Below, piece after piece: positions 23,388-31,003 of a DNA stretch of 64,000 nucleotides; positions within the stretch are counted from its first letter, which is position 1; every line of letters starts with the position of its first letter. Both the position numbers and the translations under genes were made by a program. A model generated the notes under the pieces. It was not told the DNA's origin and ran no database searches. It worked only from the letters and a program-made list of their open reading frames with translations. Source of the DNA: Symbiodinium natans (lineage: Eukaryota; Sar; Dinophyceae; Suessiales; Symbiodiniaceae); NCBI GenBank assembly GCA_905221605.1, contig CAJNDS010002336.1, forward strand, positions 277,208 to 341,207, written 5' to 3'.

Positions 23388-23486
23388 CTTAGTTGCTGAG
23401 TTCGGTTCATAAGCACCAAAACAAAGTGTACACTTTCAGTTCTATAGGGGATTAAAGTATCCCAAAAAGTGCATAAAGTGTACTCA
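23388..23486. mobile_element. F4 element, right end replaced by array
   Basis: Shares AAAGTGTACACTTTCAG and TATAGGGGATTA with 41498-41604. Left end CTTAGTTGCTGAG supplies the splice acceptor of the armadillo exon. The right end is missing where (CCCTAAA)n begins. Confidence 0.75.
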
Positions 23487-23591
23487 TAACCCTAAACCCT
23501 AAACCCTAAACCCTAAACCCTAAACCCTAAACCCTAAACCCTAAACCCTAAACCCTAAACCCTAAACCCCGCTCAGGAGCCCGGCACGCAC

Positions 23592-23687
23592 CCCGCAAAA
23601 CAGGGCAGTCGTCGGATTCATCGTCCTCGAGATGCATGTCGATGGCCGCCAGGACTGAGTCACCCGCACCCTGATCCTTGATAGGGT
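23592..23687 (-). CDS. Armadillo repeat protein, exon
   Basis: Reads KDQGAGDSVLAAIDMHLEDE and on to a GTGCGTGCC donor. I..M..H....V is the first-helix pattern of protist armadillo repeats. Upper edge uncertain by a few bases. Confidence 0.7.
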
Positions 23688-23724
23688 TTAGGGTTTAGGG
23701 TTTAAGCCTTCTGAGCCCTTCCTA

Positions 23725-23812
23725 AGATTTTAACTTCTAGGCTCCTTATTTGTAGCTTCTACAAAAACCAAAAGGGTTAACGTCCTAAGAGCCAGCCAGA
23801 AGAAATCCAAGG
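23725..23812. repeat. Dispersed repeat F9, copy 1
   Basis: Shares TTTGTAG..TCTACAAAAA and GAGCCAGCCAGAAGAAA with 36069-36150. Not long enough to classify. Confidence 0.6.
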
Positions 23813-23949
23813 ATCCATGAGCGACTCCTTCTTCTTAATGTCTTTGCCTTGCGCCAGCCTACTGACCAAGTGACAGACCTCGCCCGCGTAGTACCTATAC
23901 TCCCCTTAGAACCTTAATAAAAGCATTATGTTTAATACCCTCTTGGGCT

Positions 23950-24348
23950 TTATGTAAAAAAAGAAAATGATTCCCAAGGGGAATATAGGTACTTGCGAAT
24001 GTCAGTAGAGTCGTCCTTCATGGCATCGAAAAGCTTCTGTGGATCAGCCCCATATACACTCAGGGCTGTCGACATTGCAACTTCCAATGGCGCACGCTTG
24101 TCAGCGAGGTCCGCTGAAGCAGAGGCATCGTTCTTCAAGATCTTCTGGATGGGAAACTCCTCCGGGCGTTCGGGCTGGTATGCGCAGAACTTCCTGACGA
24201 AGGCAAAGAGCACGTACTTCGCCAGATTGCTCATCGCAAAGCAGCAGAGTATCCGGGAGTGCTCCTCCCAAACGACATTCACGCGCTGCATGTAAAAGCA
24301 GCATACAAAGCCGGTAGCCAGGACAAGCTCCAGGAAATGAGTCAGCAC
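23950..24348 (-). CDS. Membrane-protein exon, unassigned
   Basis: A 130-codon open stretch, long for this locus. Hydrophobic start (HFLELVLATGFVCCFYMQ), then a second hydrophobic segment (CCFAMSNLAKYVLFAFV), then a polar tail ending DDSTDIRK before a GTACCT donor. It may be the C-terminal part of the membrane gene at 35-38 kb, cut off by the retrotransposon, but phase continuity was not shown. Confidence 0.55.
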   Translation of the reverse strand: MLTHFLELVLATGFVCCFYMQRVNVVWEEHSRILCCFAMSNLAKYVLFAFVRKFCAYQPERPEEFPIQKILKNDASASADLADKRAPLEVAMSTALSVYGADPQKLFDAMKDDSTDIRKYLYSPWESFSFFT

Positions 24349-24360
24349 CTCGGCATGACT

Positions 24361-24421
24361 CTATATATATATATATACTATATATATATATATACTATAT
24401 ATATACTATATATATATATAT
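24361..24421. repeat. TA microsatellite, left part
   Basis: TATATA runs punctuated by ACTATA. The same composite pattern resumes right after the retrotransposon, so the element split one microsatellite. Confidence 0.9.
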
Positions 24422-24730
24422 TGTGAGCTGAAATGAGTGCATATGCATCTTCTGCTCTGTGATGCATTAGGACTCGGCAGACCACCTTGTAGTTTTCCTT
24501 TGCATGTAGAGTTTTGCAATTCGTAACAATGCCAATATTTTGGCTCAAGTACCGAGCTTGTGCCTTTGAGCACGGTAGTTTCGTACAGTAGCTCTTAGGT
24601 TGCTGCGCGGTCCGACCGGACGCACTCAGGCGTAGCTGCACAAGTGCTTGAACTCGCGAAGTCGTAAAACAGCGTGACCGGGCTGTGATTGCATTGGCTT
24701 AGTGCAAGTCCAGTGCTGGTCGACTTCACA
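24422..24730 (+). repeat. 5' LTR of retrotransposon
   Basis: 309 bp, TG...CA ends with 5 bp inverted termini TGTGA/TCACA. It is 99.4% identical to the 3' copy (two substitutions in 309). It contains a spliced-leader-like segment at 24531-24549. The TATA-rich microsatellite lies immediately upstream; no clear core promoter was recognised inside. Confidence 0.95.
24531..24549 (+). promoter_or_regulatory. DinoSL-like sequence inside the 5' LTR
   Basis: The segment reads GCCA, three extra bases, then TTTTGGCTCAAG (24538-24549). The last 12 bases are exactly the 3' end of the dinoflagellate spliced leader (known consensus ends GCCATTTTGGCTCAAG), and GCCA is also kept. This may be a leader relic from a trans-spliced RNA that was reverse transcribed, or a built-in mimic. 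A chance 12-mer match is possible, but not likely at this position together with GCCA. Confidence 0.55.
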
Positions 24731-24834
24731 ATTGGGGGCTGTTCTGGGAAACGTACAGCTCTTGTGCCTACGGCCCGAGTGGGCAAGCATTGCTTTGCTT
24801 GTCTGTCGCGGTCCGTGACCTGGACGCGTGGACT

Positions 24835-24914
24835 GTGTGCCACGCTTGCGGCCTGTTAACCAAGGCGCGGCGCTTCGTGTGCCACGCCTGCGGCCTGCTA
24901 ACCAAGGCGCGGCG
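24835..24914 (+). repeat. 38 bp tandem duplication in retrotransposon leader
   Basis: Two near-identical 38 bp units (24835-24872 and 24877-24914) start GTGTGCCACGC and end CAAGGCGCGGCG, 42 bp apart. They lie just before the first ATG of the gag frame. The frame stays open through them from a GTG at 24828, but the first ATG directly after the second unit is the better eukaryotic start. Confidence 0.8.
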
Positions 24915-27900
24915 ATGTCCGCAGAGGTTGCAGGTCAGGCCGAGGGCGTCACCCTCCTCGAAGCGATCGAGGGTGGAGACGTTCCCTATCCCGAGCGGAT
25001 GAGCTACGTCGCTTGGCTTAAGTGGCGTAGGGAGACTGGCAGCCGTCCGTTGTCCAAGCGGGATGGGGTCAGCACTACGCCAGAGCAAGAGGCGGCTCTC
25101 TGGCGAAAAGTCATGAAGTTCCTCCATGACGCCGAAGACGAGGACGAGGATGAGGAGGAAGAAGAAGAGGACTCCGAGCTAGTCCCTGAGGCCTCGGGCG
25201 CTGGAGGCGACAGTCCGCCGCGGGTGGACGTCAGCGCCGCGGCTAGGGAGCTGGCCATGGTCCCTACCGGTGCTGCCTATGTCCCTGCTACGGCACCAGG
25301 GTCCCGCCCGGCGGGACCGTCCGGTCCGCCGTCGACAGCAGGTTCAGTGCCAGGCACCGCAGAGGGCTTGCAGGCGGAGCTGCGCGCGATTTTCCGTCCA
25401 GACCAAGAACCGGTCGCGGACTACTTGACGCGCGTTTCGCGGATTGTCCTCGCGCTGAAAGCGCATGGAGTTACGGTGAGCTCCCGTGACCTTGACGCCT
25501 TAAGCACCAAAGCCACCCTCCTTGCGGATGAGTTCTCCAAGATAGGCGGGGACTGGCATCCGACAAAGATGGTCGGTCGGCTGCGGACCAGATTCTCGGT
25601 CGCGGCTTTGCGCGGTGGCGAGGACCCCGAAGACGCAGAGGAGATTCAGCGCGAAATCCAATGCATCGGGGAGCTTATCCTCGCGCTAGGGGGAAAAGAA
25701 AGCTCGAGCCAAGAGAAGGTTTGGAGCTCCCCGTCCGATGTGCCAGTTGAAGCCGTGGGGCCGCGTTCCCCAGGGCTCCCACAGCCTGCGACTGCAAGTG
25801 GGTTGGGGGTAGGTTTGGACCGTGAAGGTTTGCACACTGCCGAGGTTGCAGGTGGTCCTTCCGCGGCCCGTGACCTGGGCGCGACGGACGGCGATTCCCC
25901 TTTGCGCGCGAAGCTTGCGGCGCTGGAGATGGAGATAGAAGCCCTGAAGCGAGGTTCAGACGGCGGAGGTTCGCAGACCGGGTCCCAAAACCCGGCGGGC
26001 GATTTCGCCGCACTCGCCGCCCAAACTGAAGCGCTGAAAGAAGCGTTAGCGCAGAGGGGCGGGCAAAGCTCCATAACGACGGTCAAAACTGACCTCACGT
26101 GGCCGACGCTGACCGACGACAAGTCGGACGCGCGAGACGTTGTCCTGTTCTACGAGGAGTTCGAGGACGTCTGCGCGCTGGCCAACAACTGTCGCGGTAT
26201 GAGTGCGCGCGAGAAGCTGCTAGCGCTACGCGGGCGCTGCCGCGGCTCGCGCATGAAGACGTACACGAACGCCTACCGCGCAGCGTGGAAGTCGGGAGAG
26301 GTTCTCTCCGACCCACAGGCGGTGTACGACCGCATCAAGAACAAGCACTTGATGTTCGGGGAATCGCGGGAGGAAAGAGAAGTCCGCGTGGATGGTGAGC
26401 ATGCCTCCCTCGCTAAGGGCAAGCTCACAGGCCACCAATTCGAGCCTTTGTTTGAGGCATCGATCGCGGACCTTGAGGCGGTGGGTCTTGGGAAGACCCC
26501 ACGAGAGTTGTATCTCTCGTACCTCCGCAAGATGCCCCCGTATCTCCAAAAGGAGATACGTAACGACAAGCGGTTGTGGCCCGGCGATCCCAAGGATGGC
26601 GGGCTGAGAGGGCCGCAGACTTGGGAGGAGAGCCACAAGGTCGTCTTGGAGTACGAACAGAGGGAAGCAGCTCACCGGGCTGTTTCCCACTCTGTGTACT
26701 CCACGACCGGCTCTCCGAGCGCGGACCCGTCGGTCGCGCTAGCCGAGGCTCAGAAGGAGATTAAGAGCCTCAAGGCCGCCGCCAAGGCTGCTGCGAAAGG
26801 AGCAGCTGCCGCGGCCAAAGCTGGCGCGGATCAGACGTTTGCCGCTGCGTCGAAGGGAGCTGGCAAAGGAGCGGACAAGAAGATCTGCTTCCACTTTCGC
26901 GACCACGGGAATTGCCCGAAAGGGGATGCCTGCCCGTACAGCCACGACAAGGAGCTTCGCAGAAAAGCTCTCGCGGCCAAGAAGGGTGACCAAACCTTTG
27001 CCACTGCGAAAGGCAAGGGCAAAGGGAAGGGAGGTGGCAAGGCAAAGGCCAACGCAAAGCCTAAGGCTGCGGCCAAAGGCGCGGCAAAGCCACCAGGCAC
27101 TGTTTGCCCCTTTTTCTCCAAGAATGGGTCGTGCAAGAAAGGAGCCAGCTGCGACATGGTCCACAACCTGACGACCTCAGGAGGGACGCCGGCCTTGCCT
27201 GCCAACTGGGCCCCGCCCTCCGGTGCTTCCATGTCTAACCCCTTCGCCGCGTTCAGTGTCCAGATAGGCAGCTCAGGCGTCCAGGCAGGCGTCTCAGGAG
27301 CCGCAGGACGCGCCGCGGTGCAGCAGCACGCGCTTCCGTTGAGCAAGGGCGGGCGGGACAAGTTCGCCACCCTGGACGATCTGCCGAAGGACTGGTGGAG
27401 CCTGGCAGACAACGAGCCAGGAGGCTACCAGTACAGGACGGTAGTCCAGGTGCTCGACCGTAAGGTCGAGTGCATGCTCGACGGATGCGCCGGCGCAAAC
27501 CACGTGACAGAGGAACTCGTGGTGGGCATGATGAACCGGGCTGCAGAGCTGGGGATCGGCACCGAAGATCCCGGCTTCCCGGTCGTGAGACTCGAAAAGT
27601 GGGTCCACCCCGAATATGTGCATGGCATTGCTTCGGGAGCCCCCGTTCCTCTGAAGGGGGCAGCAGTCTTGCGCGTCACGCTGCTGGAAGGCAGGACGGC
27701 GGACGACTGTCGCCCCAACACTGAAATTTTCGTGCGATGCAAAATCGCAGCCAGGGGGACGTCCGATTGGCACGGACTGATCCTCGGCGGCAGAGCGTTG
27801 GACTGCGCCGGAAGGATGGGCCTGGGTTTCAGGCCGGGTCCCGACTTTCACGTCCTCGACACGCTGGGAATCAGGATGCCCAGATGTGAGGATCACAGCA

Positions 27901-30900
27901 AGACCCGGAAGGACAGGGCCTACGCCTTTGAAGCGCGGTTGTCGAGCCTGGACGACGCGTCATGCACCGAGCCTGGGGGCGGAAGTCGGGAGCTCCTCCG
28001 CTACGACGGGGAAGAGCCGCTCGAGCTCTCGCCAGGCGACGGGGTGCTGGTGCCAGTCGTGCGGGAGTCAGGAGTCTCCGCAGAGGGATCCCTGTCCGAG
28101 GTAGTGCTTCCGGTTGAGTGCGGGGTTGAGGCTGTGCCAGGCCTTTGGCCCACAGGAGAGGGTAAAGGGTTTGTGTTGCTTGCAGCCCAAGAGTGTGATC
28201 ACTCTCTCCAGCCGGGCGAGGTTGTTGCGGAAGTGCGTTCCGGCCTCGTTAGCACTGCGGCCTGTGGTTGTGGCGCGGTTGAGACGGTGTTCGAGTCGGA
28301 GCCGTCTCCGCAGGCATGTGCGGATTGTGGGGTCGCCGTTGCCTCGGTTGACCACGACCCGTGCTTTGCTTGCGGGTCCGCGTCCAGGGCCGCGGCAAGA
28401 AGCTTCCAGGGTTGTTCCTCGTGTGCGCGGTCATTTGGGCGGCTGCGTACCGGCGCCAGGATCGGTGTGTTATCGGTCCTTGCTGCGGTGACTGTTCTCG
28501 CTTCCGTGTGGAGCGGGAGCGGCCCGGTTGGGCGCCCTGTTGAGGAGCCTGGAGTGCTTACTTGTTTGGACCACCTTCCAAGCGTCGACAGCTGGTGGGA
28601 GGCGCCGGGTGGTTACGCGTCTGTGTGGGGTAGTCGCCCTGCGCAGAAGGACCTTGGGACTCTGGCGGTCGAGAAGGCGCCTTACGAAACGTGCTTGCTT
28701 CAGCGCGCAGGTGAGGCGTGGCGTCTTTGGGACACGAGGGATTTGCGTGTGGCGGAAAGCGTTGCGTGCAGCGATGAGGTTCCCGTCACCGAACGCCTCG
28801 CGGTCTTTAGGACGCGCAAGGGTCCACGCTGGGCTGGCTGGCGTGAGGGATCAGCCACGGCTGGAAGAGGCGCAAGTGACGCAGTGCGCCCAGCAGACGC
28901 GGTCGACACGGCGCGCTGCCCGAGCTATCATATCGTGGAGAGCTGGGATATCGACAAGATGATCGAAGAGCCTCCAACGGACTACTATTATGAGAAGCTC
29001 GCGGCAGATATGCGCGCCCGACACCCTAAGGCGTGCCCGCACCTCCTCGACCACCTCGTTTCCTTAGAGGGTTTCCTAGACAAGTCAATCTTGTTTGGGT
29101 TCTCCTTTGGAATCAGCAAGGCCGAAGTTTGTGTCTCCAAAGGCAAGCTCCTGGGACACAACATTGGGCGGGACGGGAGTTCGCCTGACGAAGAGCGTTG
29201 TCAGGCGGTGATTGACTTTCCCCCGCTCTGGGAGAAGCTTCACATTCAGCAATTTTTGGGTTGCGCAAACTGGTTGCGCGGCTACCTGCCTGTTGAGTAT
29301 GGGCACGCAGCCAAGATTTTAGGGCAGTGGCAGAAGCCAGGCGCCGTCTTTCCTGAAGGCGGGCTGGGCTCAGCCGCCACCGAGGGTTGCAAAGCCTTTA
29401 AAGCGATTAAGCGCATGATGCAGAACCGCATCAATTTGGCTACCTTCGATGAGGCCTCTGCTGCGGATGGGTCGTGTCCCCTTGAGCAGATCGCGGATGC
29501 GTCGGGCATCGCGGTAGGGGGCAGCGTCGTGCAGATGACGCGTGACTTGAGCCAGCTCAAAGTGCTTATGACGCACTCAAAGAGCTTGACCCCCGCGCAG
29601 CAGAACTGGCCGCCCTTGATACAGGAGGCGTTTGCCCAGCTCGAGGTAAAGCGGGCGACACGCCGCATGTTTGGCTCTATTCGGACTCTGTGTTGGACAG
29701 ATCATGCCAACCTTACCCGAGCGCAAACGTCGGACATCGGAATGGATCCGAAACTCGTCCGGTGGGTTGCGGAAATCCTTATGGATGGGTCCGAAATAAG
29801 GAGCCTTAGCGGTCGCTCAGCGACGCTGGGTGACAGTTTTAGCCGCAATCCCAAGGATCGGGATGCGCTCCTTGCGGCGAGGACGAAAGATCTCGAGGGC
29901 CTTTCGGGCCAACTCCGAGGTTTCGACCTGGACCAGTACCTCGGAGAGGGTACTGAGGGTGACGGACCCGTGCCCTGGGCGGTCGGCAACGACGCCGTCC
30001 CAGAGCCTGCGGGCCGTGTCCAGGCCGCGGCTGTGCCGATGTGCGTCGTCGCAGCCCTTCCGGTGCGCGTCATGGTTGTCTTTGACTACGCGCGTTGGAA
30101 AGAGCAGGACGCAGAGCTGACTGAGATCAGGCGCGTCTTCCAAGCGAGCCTCCCTGGAGTTTCTGTGGCTGTCAGGGGTTGTTGGGGTCCGTTTGAGGAT
30201 ACCGACGGGCTTGCCTCGCATTTCGATTGCGGGGCCGGCAGGCTCGCAGGGACCAAGAAGATCAAGCGGATCAGGGTCGACTTGCTTACTTCGTGTGCCA
30301 AGGTTCTTAGGGAAGCTTCGGGGTTTCGCCCGCAATTCCTCGTAGGACTTGGGCAAGGCGGGCTTGTCACAGCCGTCCTTAGGTGGCCTTTGGTTGTTGA
30401 GCTCACGCTCCAAGCAAGGAACCTGCAGCGCAAGGAAGCTAGGGCTGTAGGAGAGGCTTGGGCAGGCATCAAGGCTATCTGGGCGGTGCGGCCACGCCTT
30501 TGGCGCACGCAGCAAGGCCACTTGGAAGTGGCCGAGGCTTGTCCGGAACTCAAGAAGGATTTTCCGGAGCCTCCCCTGCGAGGTTTTGGGATCGTAGGGA
30601 AGCAGGCATTGGGGGCGGAAGTCCTGCGGTCCTTGAGGTTGGACGCGGTTCGTTCCATCGATGATGCCAGCATTAGAGGGATGCTGGACGAACCGTCACG
30701 ACCCCTCTGGGACCATGAGGGTCTGTGCATCTGCGGCAAGCGGACCTACCTGTTTTCTCGCTGCCCCGCCTGCATCGAGAAAGAGGCAGTCGATACCTCG
30801 GTGGAGATAGCCGAGCGGGAGGAGCCCGAACCTCCGCTTGAGGGCGACCTTGAGGCCCATGAGGTGGGCCTAGAGGTCAACTCCGTCCTTGCAACTTTGG

Positions 30901-30917
30901 ATAGGACAGGAGGTTAG
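24915..30917 (+). CDS. Gag-protease-RNase H polyprotein of LTR retrotransposon
   Basis: 2,000 codons from the first ATG. Acidic run at about residues 72-87. A gag/capsid-like helical region spans about 394-590. Two CCCH zinc fingers (C-x8-C-x5-C-x3-H) lie at 658-677 and 731-750, separated by Lys/Ala/Gly-rich linkers, where CCHC knuckles are usual. An aspartic-protease-like segment has D856-G-C-A and a later ILGG at about 956. A Cys-rich stretch and a hydrophobic helix at about 1183-1200 follow. From residue 1376 the sequence matches the gypsy RT thumb/connection (LLGHNIG, FLGCANWLRGYLP). RNase H follows with D1528, E1571, D1596 and D1640. The C-terminal 300 residues hold an unassigned domain (GLGQGG) and a CxC-x9-CxxC ribbon at 1938-1953. 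No YxDD or other RT palm motif was seen between protease and thumb. Confidence 0.9.
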   Translation: MSAEVAGQAEGVTLLEAIEGGDVPYPERMSYVAWLKWRRETGSRPLSKRDGVSTTPEQEAALWRKVMKFLHDAEDEDEDEEEEEEDSELVPEASGAGGDSPPRVDVSAAARELAMVPTGAAYVPATAPGSRPAGPSGPPSTAGSVPGTAEGLQAELRAIFRPDQEPVADYLTRVSRIVLALKAHGVTVSSRDLDALSTKATLLADEFSKIGGDWHPTKMVGRLRTRFSVAALRGGEDPEDAEEIQREIQCIGELILALGGKESSSQEKVWSSPSDVPVEAVGPRSPGLPQPATASGLGVGLDREGLHTAEVAGGPSAARDLGATDGDSPLRAKLAALEMEIEALKRGSDGGGSQTGSQNPAGDFAALAAQTEALKEALAQRGGQSSITTVKTDLTWPTLTDDKSDARDVVLFYEEFEDVCALANNCRGMSAREKLLALRGRCRGSRMKTYTNAYRAAWKSGEVLSDPQAVYDRIKNKHLMFGESREEREVRVDGEHASLAKGKLTGHQFEPLFEASIADLEAVGLGKTPRELYLSYLRKMPPYLQKEIRNDKRLWPGDPKDGGLRGPQTWEESHKVVLEYEQREAAHRAVSHSVYSTTGSPSADPSVALAEAQKEIKSLKAAAKAAAKGAAAAAKAGADQTFAAASKGAGKGADKKICFHFRDHGNCPKGDACPYSHDKELRRKALAAKKGDQTFATAKGKGKGKGGGKAKANAKPKAAAKGAAKPPGTVCPFFSKNGSCKKGASCDMVHNLTTSGGTPALPANWAPPSGASMSNPFAAFSVQIGSSGVQAGVSGAAGRAAVQQHALPLSKGGRDKFATLDDLPKDWWSLADNEPGGYQYRTVVQVLDRKVECMLDGCAGANHVTEELVVGMMNRAAELGIGTEDPGFPVVRLEKWVHPEYVHGIASGAPVPLKGAAVLRVTLLEGRTADDCRPNTEIFVRCKIAARGTSDWHGLILGGRALDCAGRMGLGFRPGPDFHVLDTLGIRMPRCEDHSKTRKDRAYAFEARLSSLDDASCTEPGGGSRELLRYDGEEPLELSPGDGVLVPVVRESGVSAEGSLSEVVLPVECGVEAVPGLWPTGEGKGFVLLAAQECDHSLQPGEVVAEVRSGLVSTAACGCGAVETVFESEPSPQACADCGVAVASVDHDPCFACGSASRAAARSFQGCSSCARSFGRLRTGARIGVLSVLAAVTVLASVWSGSGPVGRPVEEPGVLTCLDHLPSVDSWWEAPGGYASVWGSRPAQKDLGTLAVEKAPYETCLLQRAGEAWRLWDTRDLRVAESVACSDEVPVTERLAVFRTRKGPRWAGWREGSATAGRGASDAVRPADAVDTARCPSYHIVESWDIDKMIEEPPTDYYYEKLAADMRARHPKACPHLLDHLVSLEGFLDKSILFGFSFGISKAEVCVSKGKLLGHNIGRDGSSPDEERCQAVIDFPPLWEKLHIQQFLGCANWLRGYLPVEYGHAAKILGQWQKPGAVFPEGGLGSAATEGCKAFKAIKRMMQNRINLATFDEASAADGSCPLEQIADASGIAVGGSVVQMTRDLSQLKVLMTHSKSLTPAQQNWPPLIQEAFAQLEVKRATRRMFGSIRTLCWTDHANLTRAQTSDIGMDPKLVRWVAEILMDGSEIRSLSGRSATLGDSFSRNPKDRDALLAARTKDLEGLSGQLRGFDLDQYLGEGTEGDGPVPWAVGNDAVPEPAGRVQAAAVPMCVVAALPVRVMVVFDYARWKEQDAELTEIRRVFQASLPGVSVAVRGCWGPFEDTDGLASHFDCGAGRLAGTKKIKRIRVDLLTSCAKVLREASGFRPQFLVGLGQGGLVTAVLRWPLVVELTLQARNLQRKEARAVGEAWAGIKAIWAVRPRLWRTQQGHLEVAEACPELKKDFPEPPLRGFGIVGKQALGAEVLRSLRLDAVRSIDDASIRGMLDEPSRPLWDHEGLCICGKRTYLFSRCPACIEKEAVDTSVEIAEREEPEPPLEGDLEAHEVGLEVNSVLATLDRTGG

Positions 30918-31003
30918 TTAGGGTTAGGTCCTCAACCATCCAGCAATGGGCGGTAGGGTTCAGGACTACGCCCAAAGATGCTCCAGTTCCCACAGCATAT
31001 GGC

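Noticed and set aside
24733-24750. tRNA primer-binding site after the 5' LTR
   Set aside because: Starts TGG but the rest does not match a tRNA 3' end I can recognise.
26226-30739. Long antisense reading frames under the gag-pol gene
   Set aside because: GC-rich codon bias on the real strand leaves them open; no domains in them.
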